A DNA stretch of 64,000 nucleotides, taken from positions 4,123,001-4,187,000 of the forward strand of contig JAQPZY010001555.1 in assembly GCA_029931535.1 (NCBI GenBank), given 5' to 3'. Every line of letters begins with the position of its first letter. The first letter of the stretch is position 1. Shown in pieces: positions 28,640 through 39,482 of the stretch. This DNA comes from Margaritifera margaritifera (taxonomy: Eukaryota > Mollusca > Bivalvia > Unionida > Margaritiferidae). The position numbers were made by a program, and so were the translations under genes. The notes below the pieces were generated by a model. It worked only from the letters and a program-made list of their open reading frames with translations. It did not search any database and was not told where the DNA came from.

Positions 28640-28900
28640 TAAAATATAATTTAATATTCTCCCCTTTTGAGGATTCCAATTTGTACACAACTGGGTCACC
28701 TAATATCATCTACCTGATTTGTTTTAAATTTGCGAAGATAGATTTACATTTTGAAGTCCTAAGCGTCTGACGGATTTTATATTTAGGCGTTCCGTAGATA
28801 TCAATTGTCAAATAACGAAATAAGTTACTTCATTATTTTGCACAGTTTCTTTTCATTGCTTGCTTCAGTTGGAGTCATGTCTGTAAATATATGATAAGTG
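28640..28900 (-). pseudogene. Decayed integrase C-terminal segment, copy 2
   Basis: On the minus strand the frames give DMTPTEASNEK (a typical end-of-core motif of retroviral-type integrases), then KYKIRQTLRTSKCKSIF, then ILGDPVVYKLESSKGENI. Stops and shifts separate them. It is the same gene segment as the 26.8-kb relic but from a different copy, since the two differ in sequence and are 1.8 kb apart. Confidence 0.5.
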
Positions 28901-30131
28901 TTATACAAAATACAAAATCAGCAATACGACTATAATTTTGGGTGATAGGGACTTTCCTATTACTCCAATGGTGTTGAATTCGTAGATTTTGACCCCCAAA
29001 AAAAGGAATAATAGCACAGAACGGTGTTTTGTAATTTGCTTGTCGTCCATATACAACAGATCATAGACCTAATAGCTCTAATTGAAACTATTCCTCACAT
29101 CACTCAGTTTTTAATTATAACCATAACAAAAGAGTTATACCAATATAAAGTACTCAAAAGTGACAATGTACTCTGACATCGAAGAATGTGACCAGTACCA
29201 TCCTGTTTTTCACTTTTCACACATAGAACAAAAACTTACATGATCTAATGACTACTACATTATGGAAAGAAGAGGTTGTTTAATTCTACTTTATCAGTAC
29301 CTGTATATGATTTAAAAATTTTGATATACATGCATGTATGCTAATATTTTGCCTGACGTGCTAATGATGGAAAGAAGAACTTGCTTAATCAAAATAATCA
29401 CTGACATGTACTGCTTAATTTACAAGTTCGCATTTTCAAAAATTATGCTTCAATACACATATCTTTGACAATTATGTAGTGCAAAGTAACGAGTAATATT
29501 TTAGAAGTTTAAACGGGGTTTATTGTACTTTTATAGAATGAAATACAAGCACTGAGTTGCAAGGTTTTTTAGAATGATCTTCCTTTCCTTTGTTATATTG
29601 GTATTACTATATTTAGAACCGAAACACTTTAATTACACGGGGACAGTCTATATAGATTCTGATACGTATGCGTTTAATGATACCCGTTTTTTACCTACAA
29701 TGATTCTGCATGTCTGGTTTATTTAAATGCACGCATCACATGACGAGACAAATGTGTTTCTTGTTCGTTTTTATCAGAATAATTGATATGTACAGCTATC
29801 ATTATTATGTTTCAAGGTGAGCTCGTTTTGTGCCATAATGGTATAATTAGAGTGTCTGGCAGTCACCATCAAATTATGTTATGAATGGGGACATTTTGAG
29901 ATTGAGCTACTGGGAAAGGGAGGAGATTCCTCCAAAGTGCCAAAATAAAGTTACCAAATCAAAACAAAACAAAGTGAGAATCGGTTTGCATACCCATTAC
30001 GATACCGTTTATCACTGCATATTCCTGAGTAGTATGAGAGCGGTCAGGCTTTCTGTCTGCCGGATCTGGGATGTTGAATAGGCTCAGTGCGCTCTCCTGC
30101 GTGTCGTAAAAGGCGACTAATGGAAACAGAG
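28901..30131. other. Non-coding, no feature recognised
   Basis: AT-rich with no gene or repeat recognised. The last 100 bp (from about 30030) has GCTCTCCTGCGTGTCGTAAAAGGCGACTAA, which may belong to the SINE that follows or to a second repeat. Confidence 0.4.
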
Positions 30132-30325
30132 GTCGCTGTGGTTTAGTGGTTAGCGTGACGGACTTGCAACGAAAAGCGTGCTGGTTCGAATCGGATCAGC
30201 CCTGGTCACCGAGCGCGTGCACATGATTACAATTGACCCAAAACTACTTAACCTACTTGTGTTGCTGTGCCGTAAAACACCAAACCAAATCGTTGAATAC
30301 GCCTGGAAGTTTAAAAAAAAAAAAA
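30132..30325 (+). mobile_element. tRNA-derived SINE
   Basis: An RNA polymerase III box A-like TGGTTTAGTGG (30138-30148) is followed by a box B-like GGTTCGAATC (30182-30191) at tRNA spacing. A non-tRNA body and an A-run at about 30311-30324 follow. The cloverleaf arms do not pair well enough for a working tRNA, so a SINE head is the better call. The conserved CGTGTCGTAAAAGGCGACTAA segment just upstream resembles sequences found in mollusc repeats, from memory only. Confidence 0.65.
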
Positions 30326-30836
30326 ACATTTTCAGGACTGTGAGTATGAGATTTTGCTCCCAACCGTGTTAAAGTAATTTTCTTTTGGGGGATTATTTTT
30401 TAGTTGTTCAGAATGACACCAAACTTTAAAACTCCGCGTGTAAGACTTGTTTTAAAACAACAAACAGCAGCAACAACAACAACGTTCATAAAACAAACTC
30501 TCAACTGTGTGTTAAACATGTGCTACAGTATATTTACCTCCAGTTTTTCCCCTTTGCTTAGTTGTCTTTACTTTGAATAGTGCCCAAATGGCCACTGAAG
30601 CTCTTGACTTATTTCATAAAGGCAAATAAACGATTTACTGGCAAAGGAACGATTTACTGACTAAATAAAACCGTGTAGGCCGAGATTTCAATTGATCAAT
30701 TAAACACCCACTAGTTTGACACAGTAAATCGTATGTTAGTCATGATGAAAGTGAACAAAGCTTCAGGAGTTTGTTTGATCAGTTTTTGTACTCTTGGAAT
30801 TGTACAGACCATATCAGGATGGATCACAATTAAATG

Positions 30837-31140
30837 CAGTAGCGGCGCGAGGGGGGTCGGGTGGCGGGGGGGAATTGCCCCCAGTGCCTGAGCAAGGTGG
30901 ATGTCTTCGGAGGGAGCTTTTTTATTTACCAACAACCCCCTCCCCATCTAAGCCCCCTGTTTCAGTGCTTAGATGGGGGGGGGGGGGGCTGGAGCATGGC
31001 AACTGACATACAAACTGTTCCCTGTGGCAAAGTAGGGGGCGCCACTAAAGAACATTGCCCCGGACGCCTCTATGTGGGGGAAGGTGGGCGCCATTAAAGA
31101 ACATTGCCATCGTGCGCCTCAAACCCTCGCGCCGCTACTG
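30837..31140. mobile_element. 304-bp non-autonomous hAT-like MITE
   Basis: Perfect 17-bp inverted ends: CAGTAGCGGCGCGAGGG on the left, and the same read on the minus strand from the right. The flanking octamers ATTAAATG and TTAATATG match at five of eight bases, compatible with an eroded 8-bp hAT duplication. Inside, a G/C-rich hairpin at about 30940-30985 (CCCATCTAAGC...GCTTAGATGGG) and two copies of TAAAGAACATTGCC near the right end are visible. There is no coding capacity. Short frames over it are artefacts of the G-runs. Confidence 0.75.
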
Positions 31141-31477
31141 TTAATATGTCTTGGATAACTCATCAACCTTTTTTGGTTAATGAATGTACAGAAAAATGCA
31201 AACGTATTTTACAAGTCTCGATAATAGTTGGAAGCGCTTCAGTTTTCCTTCTACAGTAATACCACTGTTTGAAGGTCAACATATGCCATTGGCAACAATC
31301 CACAATATAATCTTTCATTTCATTTCAACATAATTTCTTATTCTCTTGATATTTTCAATGCGTATTCAGGACTGAGTAACTAAATATGATAAAGGTTTTT
31401 CCTACAGGTTGTGCACTGAATTAGTTTTGTACCAATATTGGCAGATACAAACAAAATACTCCAAGAAGAGGATGTGG

Positions 31478-32336
<859 letters not shown>

Positions 32337-32930
32337 CTATTCATTATCCTCCGGCGGTCGCAGGTAATGCCTTAGGTCTTCCGGTGGCTCGAACTTTCTT
32401 CTGACTCTGTTTTTGCATTTATCAGGCGGGTCAAACAAGTCTCCCACCACAAGCTGTGAAAAAGGTGAAAAAGGTGCCCATAGCTTAACAGGAGGTGCTG
32501 AGATTTGAAACATTTTCATTGCGCAGTTCATCAACAAAATTGCAAGTGGAATGGGGCATTCAGCAATTTTCCCCATTTTCTTGATATTGTCTTTGGAATC
32601 TTTAATTTTTTGTTCATGTTGTTCCGAAATTTTTCCCCCTAGTTTAGACTGCTTGGCTGCATCCAATAACGTTGTGAGATCAAAATGGAGATCTCGTGCT
32701 GTATGACCTGTAGAGTCCTCCACAATGTTGTCAATGTTGTATGGTTCATATTGGTTAATGAGCCAGTGGTCTGCAAGGTGAATAAATTCACTTTCCCTCC
32801 TGGCTCTTTTCCTAGTATATGAAATTTCTTCTAGCAGTGATTGCTCTCTCTCACTGATTTGTTGTTGATGTTTCTGTTGTTGTTGGTGTTGCTTCTGTTG
32901 TTGTTGTTGTTGTCGAAGTTGTCTTTGGCG
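32337..32930 (-). CDS. Gln-rich hypothetical protein (partial, no start found)
   Basis: On the minus strand a frame is open from just after a TGA near 32930 to the TAG at 32337 (~195 codons). It begins with about 30 residues dominated by Gln/His/Lys. A charged helix (SEREQSLLEEI) follows, then a basic patch (RKRARRESE), a hydrophobic/acidic middle with DHWLINQYEPYNIDNI, and an end rich in Pro and Arg. No ATG lies in the first 120 codons, so this may be an exon of a spliced host gene, a 5'-truncated gene, or a relic. It lies directly outside the left end of the Polinton, running away from it. I do not recognise the family. Confidence 0.4.
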   Translation of the reverse strand, partial: RQRQLRQQQQQQKQHQQQQKHQQQISEREQSLLEEISYTRKRARRESEFIHLADHWLINQYEPYNIDNIVEDSTGHTARDLHFDLTTLLDAAKQSKLGGKISEQHEQKIKDSKDNIKKMGKIAECPIPLAILLMNCAMKMFQISAPPVKLWAPFSPFSQLVVGDLFDPPDKCKNRVRRKFEPPEDLRHYLRPPEDNE

Positions 32931-32955
32931 TCACTGTGGAAGGCACCGCTTTATA

Positions 32956-32961
32956 TTCGAG
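32956..32961. other. Candidate 6-bp target duplication, left copy
   Basis: TTCGAG directly before the left terminal AAGCGCGGAC. The right counterpart after GTCCGCGCTT is TTAGAG, one mismatch. Polinton integrases make 6-bp duplications. Confidence 0.6.
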
Positions 32962-33246
32962 AAGCGCGGACGTAATGGAAAACATCCCCCCTTTTTTTCC
33001 GAAAAAAAAAAACACACCACACTATCCTTTTTTATATCAAACACAAACTTACACAAAAACACAAAAAAAAAAATACAAGGGTAAAAGGGTTTTTTTTGTG
33101 GGGTAGACTATCACAAAACAAAAAAAAAAATATACAAACATATAAAAACACACACACACACACACACATCTATATATAGGCAATCATTGGAAATTAATCT
33201 TTTCTTGAAAAATGGGTGGCCCTTAAAAGGACCTTTGGGTTTTTTT
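32962..33246. repeat. Left terminal inverted repeat
   Basis: Read on the minus strand this segment follows the order of the right end: histone-type hairpin, GATAGTCTACCCCACAAAAAA, CCCTTGTAT, TTGATATAAAAAA, GGTGTG words, then GTCCGCGCTT. It is shorter than the right copy (~285 against ~430 bp), mainly because the right copy has extra tandem units. Homopolymer A/T runs dominate. Confidence 0.8.
33218..33233 (-). terminator. Histone-type 3' stem-loop, site A
   Basis: On the minus strand: GGTCCT-TTTA-AGGGCC, preceded by CCCAAA and followed by ACCCA. A purine box CAAGAAAAGATT lies at 33207-33196. The 16-mer fits the animal histone mRNA hairpin (GGYYYU, U-rich 4-nt loop, ARRRCC). The purine box matches the kind of element that pairs with U7 snRNA. 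The hairpin starts 26 nt after the stop codon of the 33259-33453 gene, the usual histone distance. The stem has five Watson-Crick pairs and one G-U pair. Confidence 0.85.
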
Positions 33247-33258
33247 GTTTTTGGGTTT

Positions 33259-33453
33259 TTAACATTCAAATCTCCTAGGAGACCTTCTTTTTCTCAAACT
33301 TCTTCTGATTTCCGGACCGTAGTGAAGTACCCTCTTCAAACAGCCTTGTCTAGCCACATACATCCGCCTTTTCCAGTAAGCAGTCTCTGTCATCTTGGTG
33401 ATGACCCATGAAGTTCTGATATACATGGGATAGGCTGTGTTAAAAAACAACAT
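33259..33453 (-). CDS. Small basic protein with histone-type 3' end
   Basis: 64 codons on the minus strand, ATG to TAA. The N-terminal half is mixed hydrophobic/aromatic (residues 1-28). The C-terminal half is strongly basic, ending with RRSLRKRRSPRRF, a plausible nuclear or nucleic-acid-binding tail. It is not a histone fold I can recognise. A TATA-like TATATATA lies about 68 nt upstream (33521-33530), in the region shared with the divergent 33693 gene. The 3' side carries histone-type hairpin A. The promoter, complete frame and hairpin together support a real small gene, probably early. Its function is unknown. Confidence 0.6.
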   Translation of the reverse strand: MLFFNTAYPMYIRTSWVITKMTETAYWKRRMYVARQGCLKRVLHYGPEIRRSLRKRRSPRRFEC

Positions 33454-33520
33454 CTTGTTTTTTTTTCTTTATGAGTGGTCTTGGAGAAAAACCGATGAAG
33501 CTTTATGAAACAAGCGGTAG

Positions 33521-33530
33521 TATATATACC
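33521..33530 (-). promoter_or_regulatory. TATA box of the 33259-33453 gene
   Basis: GGTATATATA on the minus strand, about 68-77 nt before the ATG. It sits in a ~240-bp divergent promoter region that also has CCAAT-type words (CTACCAATCC at 33560) and GATCGGATTG/ATCG motifs. Confidence 0.5.
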
Positions 33531-33626
33531 TTACGATCGGATTGAAATGGATCGAAATCAACTACCAATCCAAATGCGCGTTACAAGTGGGTCGGGTTTT
33601 CTTCCAATGGGAAGAGAGCGGGGGTG

Positions 33627-33647
33627 TGACGTCATCTCGCGTATAAA
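33627..33647 (+). promoter_or_regulatory. CRE-like site and TATA box of the 33693 gene
   Basis: A palindromic TGACGTCA (33627-33634, CREB/ATF-type site) lies just before TATAAA (33642-33647), 46 nt upstream of the ATG at 33693. Another TGACGTCA occurs just outside the right end (about 51892-51899). Binding by host factors is inference. Confidence 0.6.
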
Positions 33648-33692
33648 GGTATTGTAGCGTTCGTAGGGTTTATTACTTTTTCGACAGCCTTC

Positions 33693-34337
33693 ATGGAGAC
33701 TGGAAAGACAAGTAGTACTATGTATTGGAGTGAGCCTTCAATGATTAATGCTGCTGCATTAATGAACTTCCGGCCGGAAGACTTTGATTTAGATTTACTA
33801 AATCAAGATTTTGAGAATACTACTACTACTGCTACTACTACAACTACTGCTACACCAATGGTGGATGAATTTAAAAAAAGGCAAATGGAAGAGATGGAAA
33901 AATTTTTAAAAAAGCAACGAGAAGAGGAAGAAATGTTTCTTCTTCTTCAACAGCAGGAGAAAGAAGAAGAAGAGAGAAGAAGAAGACAAAGTGAAGAAGA
34001 AATCAGACAGCAGCAGCAGCAGTTACAAGAGGAGGAGAAGAAGGAAACAGTAAAGGAAGGCATCAGTCTTGAAGAAAAAACCGTAAGTCTGTTAGAAGAG
34101 ATATTATATGAGTTAAAATGGATGACTAATGTCTATAAGTATTCTTTAACTCATCAACCACCTAAACGAAAAAGACCATCACGGGCTAAACAACATTCTT
34201 CTAAGCCTACCAGTTCTAGTGAGATGCCACCACCACCTATACCACCACCAGTGACTACCACCATAAGCAAAACACCATCAGTAGCAGCAGCATTAACAGG
34301 ATATGGATTGGGCCGTGGTAAAGACTACGGCATTTGA
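33693..34337 (+). CDS. Coiled-coil early-type protein with histone-type 3' end
   Basis: 214 residues. Residues 1-40 are acidic with an FDLDLLNQDF motif like a transactivation segment. Residues 42-55 are Thr-rich. Residues 58-122 are a Glu/Lys/Gln/Arg coiled coil, and 126-150 a second amphipathic helix (LLEEILYELKWM). Residues 157-162 are a nuclear-localisation-type PKRKRP. Residues 178-188 are a Pro stretch, and the end is GYGLGRGKDYGI. It has its own TATA box and a histone-type hairpin 66 nt after its TGA. The acidic, coiled-coil and NLS layout suggests a nuclear regulatory protein, which is inference. No enzyme motif is seen. Confidence 0.8.
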   Translation: METGKTSSTMYWSEPSMINAAALMNFRPEDFDLDLLNQDFENTTTTATTTTTATPMVDEFKKRQMEEMEKFLKKQREEEEMFLLLQQQEKEEEERRRRQSEEEIRQQQQQLQEEEKKETVKEGISLEEKTVSLLEEILYELKWMTNVYKYSLTHQPPKRKRPSRAKQHSSKPTSSSEMPPPPIPPPVTTTISKTPSVAAALTGYGLGRGKDYGI

Positions 34338-34403
34338 AGTTGATTTGAAGTTTTGTTTTTAACCAAAAGCAACAACAACAACAAAAAAACAAAACAACCC
34401 AAC

Positions 34404-34419
34404 GGTCCTTTTAAGGGCC
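34404..34419 (+). terminator. Histone-type 3' stem-loop, site B
   Basis: GGTCCTTTTAAGGGCC, preceded by CCCAAC and followed by CCCCAG. A U7-complementary purine box TCTAGAAAAGAAATC lies at about 34428-34442. It begins 66 nt after the stop of the 33693-34337 gene. The hairpin is identical to sites A and C. Unlike those, it is not in a terminal repeat, so the match cannot be explained only by terminal repeat identity. Confidence 0.85.
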
Positions 34420-34664
34420 CCCAGATTTCTAGAAAAGAAATCAAATTGCCAAAAATCAAGTTAAAACTTTAAAAAATCCCATGGTGTTGTATATAAGTGT
34501 GAGTGCGTGCGTGCGTGAGTGCATCTATACTCTAAAACAAAATAACACAAAACCACTTACTTTTTTCTCCAGTCTGGTGTATTCTTCCATTTTTTGTTTT
34601 ACAAAATAATTCAGCAATAACATATAACACCAAAAAAAACACACAACAAAGTTCCTTTTTTTGT

Positions 34665-35102
34665 TCACTGTCTGTCTCTCTTGTGCTTCTTGAATTTCTT
34701 CTTCATAGGAACCCTAATCGTCACAGGAATCATGTCTTCCATTTCTTATTCTTCATTCTCACTGTCTTCCATTCTTCTCACTCTCTTCTTACTTTTCTTG
34801 ATGATATGTTCTTCTTCTTCTTCTAGGTTTTTTGTTGAATCGGCTTCCTCCCTCTCCTCTGGTAGATTTTCTTCTTCTTGTTCTTTCTGAGGGCATTCCG
34901 AAGACCAATGTCCTGGTCCTTTACAATGATAACAGGTATCTTTTGTTTTGTCTCTCTTTTGCTGTTGACGTTGTGGACATTCTGGAGCCCAATGTCCTTT
35001 CTCTTGACAGATATAACAAGTATCTTGACTTTTATCTCGAGAGGTAGAGGAGGAGGAGTAGTCCTTACTCTTACTGGTAGTATACTTTCGAATGACTGTC
35101 AT
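34665..35102 (-). pseudogene. Zinc-knuckle (two CCHC) protein, one in-frame TAA
   Basis: Minus strand. 118 codons run from ATG 35102 to a TAA at 34748-34746. The same frame then continues for 26 coherent, basic codons (PVTIRVPMKKKFKKH...) to a TGA at 34667-34665. Two retroviral-type zinc knuckles, C-x2-C-x4-H-x4-C, lie at about residues 29-42 (CYICQEKGHWAPEC) and 56-69 (CYHCKGPGHWSSEC), separated by a Lys/Arg/Asp linker. A Glu-rich tail follows. Such knuckles bind single-stranded nucleic acid. An earlier ATG near 35150 opens another short overlapping frame. The gene diverges from the polymerase gene and shares a two-way TATA promoter. The stop may be a break or the true end of the protein. 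Confidence 0.75.
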
Positions 35103-35210
35103 AAAAATCTCTCACGAAAAAAGCAATCTGTCTTTTTGACTCTTCCATCTTTTTTCAGCAGTTTTGAAAGTTCAATCACCAAAGACTGATTCTGAAGGTA
35201 CGAAGCTCTC

Positions 35211-35242
35211 TCTTTATATACTCTTCTCTCTCTATATAAAGG
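35211..35242. promoter_or_regulatory. Divergent double-TATA promoter (zinc-knuckle / polymerase)
   Basis: TATATAAAGA on the minus strand (35220-35211) and TATATAAAGG on the plus strand (35233-35242) lie almost back to back inside a CTCTCT-rich stretch. The plus-strand box is 43 nt before the polymerase ATG at 35285, and the minus-strand box is about 109 nt before the zinc-knuckle ATG at 35102. Confidence 0.75.
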
Positions 35243-35284
35243 TACCTGGGTGAAAACTGAATCAGTTTCAAAGTAAAGTTCAAG

Positions 35285-38200
35285 ATGAAAAGATTACGCC
35301 CAAACCATGAGAAACCAGAAGAAGAAGAACAAGAACAAACCAAGAGGCCACGACGACGAAGGTATTCCGTACCACCTGAAACACCCTTAGAGGAACTACT
35401 AGCTCAAGTCCATGCCAGTGACTTCGAAGACGAGATGAGTGAACCTGAAACCTTACCACCACCACCTTCCAAACCACCCAAAACAAAAACCACTACCAGA
35501 ACCCCTGACCAAGAAACACCACCACAATCCAGTACTTTGGCTCCTCCTGAAAATTACTATCGGATTCGAGAGACTCAAAAAATAACTTCTCGAAAATTTA
35601 GAACCACGGCGTACACTCACACGGTACACTTCAAAGACTTCAAGTCCAAAGTGCCTCCCGAGAAAGCGGCGGGGTTCATTAGCGATTTGTGGGAATCTAT
35701 CTTAATCAACTTGAAACGGCAATGTGGAGCCAAAGAAGATGATCGCTTGAGACTGGCCATCCATCATGACAACTTGAAGAGTCCCGTTTGGATTGAGTTT
35801 AGCACTCCGGCAGAATTAACGCCAGACAAAGTCATGTCTAAAATAGAACATGTGCAACAATCCAACGACAAGTTTACCATCACCGATGGAAAGGCGACAC
35901 TTTACATGACACACGTTGCTCCACCTCGAGGAAGTGGACGAAGTAGGAAACCTTTATTGGTGGACGATCTTCGTACTACCAAATTCAGTGTCGTCCAAAT
36001 TAACAATACTCAAGACCCAATGTGCTTGGCTCGAGCTATCGTGGTGGGCCGCACCTATGCTAACAAGAACGAGAGTAAAGAATGGAAAAAAGCCTGGAAT
36101 AACATTCGACGATCGCAAAGACCCCAACAACGAAAAGAAGCAGAACTTCTGTTACAACAAGCGGGTATCCCTAAAGAGACCGTGTGTGGCATTTCTCAAA
36201 TGCAGCAACTTCAAGATGTTTTGGCTCCTCATTATACTTTGAAAGTTCACCCTCAAGAAGTGCGCGGAGCTCTACTGTTTCGAGGCCCTGATTTTCCTGA
36301 GGGAAAATACATTCATCTCTATTACCATCAAGAACATTTTGATACCATCACTAGTATTACCGGATTTTTGGGATACTCTTACTACTGTGAGAAATGTAAT
36401 CATGGGTTTAATAATCGGGAGCGACACATTCATTGCGGAGCAAGATGTCAAGGCTGTTTAGCCGACCAACCATGCCTTCCTGAACCACAACAACAACACG
36501 TTCATTGTGAAACCTGTCGACGCCGTTTTGTCAGTCCTTCTTGCTACCAACAGCATCGCAAGACACAAGGTCACCAACAAAAATGTGCTTGTGACTTATT
36601 GAATCGTGTTCTACGTGTGGACAGCTCATTCGTACCAACAACCCTAAAGCACACGTTTGTGCTGGCAAGAAAAAATGTTCTATTTGTCATCAGATTGTCG
36701 ATTTTGATCATCGATGTTTTATTCAAAAGTTTGACAAGACAGAGAAAAAAGAAATAAAGAAGAACAAGAACAAGAAACAAGTAGATTTCATCTTCTTTGA
36801 TTTTGAATGCATGCAAGAAACGGGCATTCACATTTCTAATTTCTGTGTAGCACATCGGGCTTGTGATCAGTGCATTCAAGAATCGATTCATTTTCACTGT
36901 CCTCATTGTAGTCGAATTCCAGGAGGACGTGAAAAAATCTTTCGTGGAGTGAACACTTTGTCTGAGTTTGCTGAATGGGTTTTAGACCCTACCACCCACG
37001 ACAGTTGGAGCGAAGAAGACATTCAACGTTATGGAGATTGTCATCGGTATGCCACCGTCATAGCTCACAATTTTTCGGGATACGATGGGCAGTTTTTACT
37101 CAGTTATTATTTGAACCATGGGACCGAACGTCCTGTAGTCACCATGAACGGAAAAAAGCTCATCTACATGAAAGTAGGACAAGTCCAGTTTAAAGATTCA
37201 ATGAGTTATTTGGCCATGCCTTTGAGTCGCATGCCAAAAACGTTCGGCATGACAGAAATGGCTAAAGGCTACTTTCCTCACTTCTTTAACACGGAAGCTA
37301 ATCAACAGGCTGTCCTACCTTATTGCCTGACCTTCATGATTACGACCCCGACGGAATGCGACCCGAACAGCGAGAAGTTTTTCACACTTGGTACCGCGCT
37401 CACCAGAACGATCCATTTGACTTTCAAGAAGAGATGTTCAAATATTGTCGATCGGATGTGGATATTTTAAGATGTTGTTGTGGAAAATTTCTAGTGTTAT
37501 TTCTCGATCATGGAGAGGTCGATCCTTTGAAAGATGCAGCCACCTTACCTAAAGCCTGTTCCTTAGTCTACAGGCAAAATTTCATGCCTGAGAACCAACT
37601 AACCATCATCGACTCCAACACGGGTCTCTTTGCTAGTCGTCAATATTCGGTCAAATCTTTACGTTGGTTTCATTACTTGTGTGAAAAAGAAGACAAATGG
37701 ATACAACATGCTAGAAACGGAGGAGGAGAAAAGAAGATTGGAGGTTATTCCGTGGATGGATTTGATTTAGAAAACTCGCACACCGTGTACGAGTCTCAGG
37801 GTTGTTTGTTTCACGGATGCCCTACTTGTTATCCTGACCGAGACATGAAAAGCCCTTATTCAGATTCTACCATGGAACAGTTATACGAACAGACTTGCCA
37901 ACGACGACTTCACTTAGAAAGTCAAGGATACCAAGTGATAGAAATGTGGGAGCACGAGTACGATCGACGTTTGAAAACCGATCCTGAATTTAAGAACATT
38001 ACTCAAAGTTACGACGCAACCGACATCGAACCTTTAGATCCGCGCCACAGTTTATTTGGAGGACGAACCAATGCCACTCGCTTGCTGTACGACGTGAATG
38101 AATCCCAAGGAGAAGAAATCAAATACATCGACGTGTGTTCTTTATATCCTTGGGTGTGTAAATATGCTCGTTTTCCCACCGGTCACCCTGAAATTTTGAC

Positions 38201-39455
38201 AGAACACATTGACGTGGAACACATTCGTCAATACGAAGGATTAATTAAATGTAAAGTCTTACCTCCGACAAACTTGTTTCATCCCATCTTACCTTACCAT
38301 TGTCAAGGAAAACTGATGTTTCCTTTATGTCGGACGTGTGCCGAAACGTGCAACCAAGATCATCCCTGTCACCACACGAAGGAAGAACAGTCTTTGATAG
38401 GAACGTGGGTCAGTGCCGAATTGTTTCGGGCTCTGGATCGTGGATACCGTTTGTTGAAAGTGTATGAAATCTGGCACTTTCCAACTACATCCCAATACCA
38501 AAAAGACGACGCCACCAATCATCCAGGCATTTTCTCGGGGAACGTCAATCAGTTTTTAAAACTGAAACAAGAAGCTAGTGTTTATCCTTCGTGGTGTCAA
38601 ACTCCCGAAGACCAAGAACGATTTAAAGAAGAATTCCGTGACATCGAAGGCATCACTTTAGAAGAGGTGGAAAAAAATGAAGGAAAAAGATTGTTTGCGA
38701 AAGTGATGCTCAATTGCTTGTGGGGAAAAATGGCCCAACGTACGATCTTACCCAAAACGGAATACGTGGACGATCCTTATCGCTACTTTAAACTGGTGGA
38801 CGACAAAAGTATTCTAGTCAAACACGTCGAAATCGTCCGCGAAGATTTGATCATTGTCAATTTCGAAGAAGAACCCAAGTTTGTCAAACCTGACAAGTTT
38901 AGCAACGTAGTCATTGCCGCCTACGTGACCGCTCATGCTCGTTTGAAATTGTATGACGAAGCGTTAGAAGTCTTGGGAGATCGTGTCCTGTACTTTGATA
39001 CTGACAGTTGCATTTACATTCATCGCCCCGGTTGCCCCCACCCTACCATTCAAGGAGATCGTTTAGGAGCCTGGACAGACGACCACCCTCAAGATACCAT
39101 TTTGAGTTTTGCCAGCGGTGGCCCTAAAAATTATGGGTACCGATACCGAGACCCGCAAGGCCATCTTCACACCTCCTGTAAAGTCAAAGGGTTGACTCTG
39201 AACTATCGAACTAACCAAGTCGTGAACTTTGAGGTTTTAAAAAATGCTTTACTGTCTGGACAAGTGAAAGACTTTCAAGTAGCCACGTTAGAACTTCACA
39301 AGATTGTACGACTACCTAATCATCAAATTGTGACTCGACCTGTTCAAAAAGTGTATCGCATTGTGTACCAAAAACGAGTGAGACTTCCAGATCACACGAC
39401 TTTACCTTACGGACACGCCAATTTGGAGAAGTATAAAAAAAGGAAACCCTCTTGA
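35285..39455 (+). pseudogene. POLB: Protein-primed family B DNA polymerase, two frameshifts
   Basis: This gene replicates the element by protein priming. Segment 1 (35285 to about 36600) has a basic NLS-like start (KRPRRRR) and a Cys/His zinc-finger region (YYCEKC, CETCRRRF). Segment 2 (to about 37322, another frame) has the exonuclease motifs Exo I FFDFEC and Exo II HNFSGYDGQF. Segment 3 (to TGA 39455) has Exo III YCRSDVDIL, polymerase motif A DVCSLYP (~38126), motif B KVMLNCLWGK (~38700) and motif C YFDTDS (~38993). Total length of ~1390 codons suits Polinton polymerases. Frames change near 36590 and near 37320, each by a small indel, and all catalytic motifs survive. So this is either recent decay or assembly error. 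Confidence 0.93.
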
Positions 39456-39482
39456 ACAGAAAAAAAAGACAACACCAAAGAG

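Noticed and set aside
30132..30205. Working tRNA gene
   Set aside because: Box A and B are present, but the acceptor and anticodon arms do not pair. A SINE body and A-run follow.
34404..34419. Site B also serving the convergent minus-strand gene
   Set aside because: Read on the minus strand the sequence is GGCCCTTAAAAGGACC, with the wrong loop and no ACCCA or purine box.
34560..34620. Short minus-strand frame with a GTAAGT and a TTTTGTTTTAG, looking like a tiny intron
   Set aside because: Only ten codons before the donor-like site. No downstream frame supports splicing.
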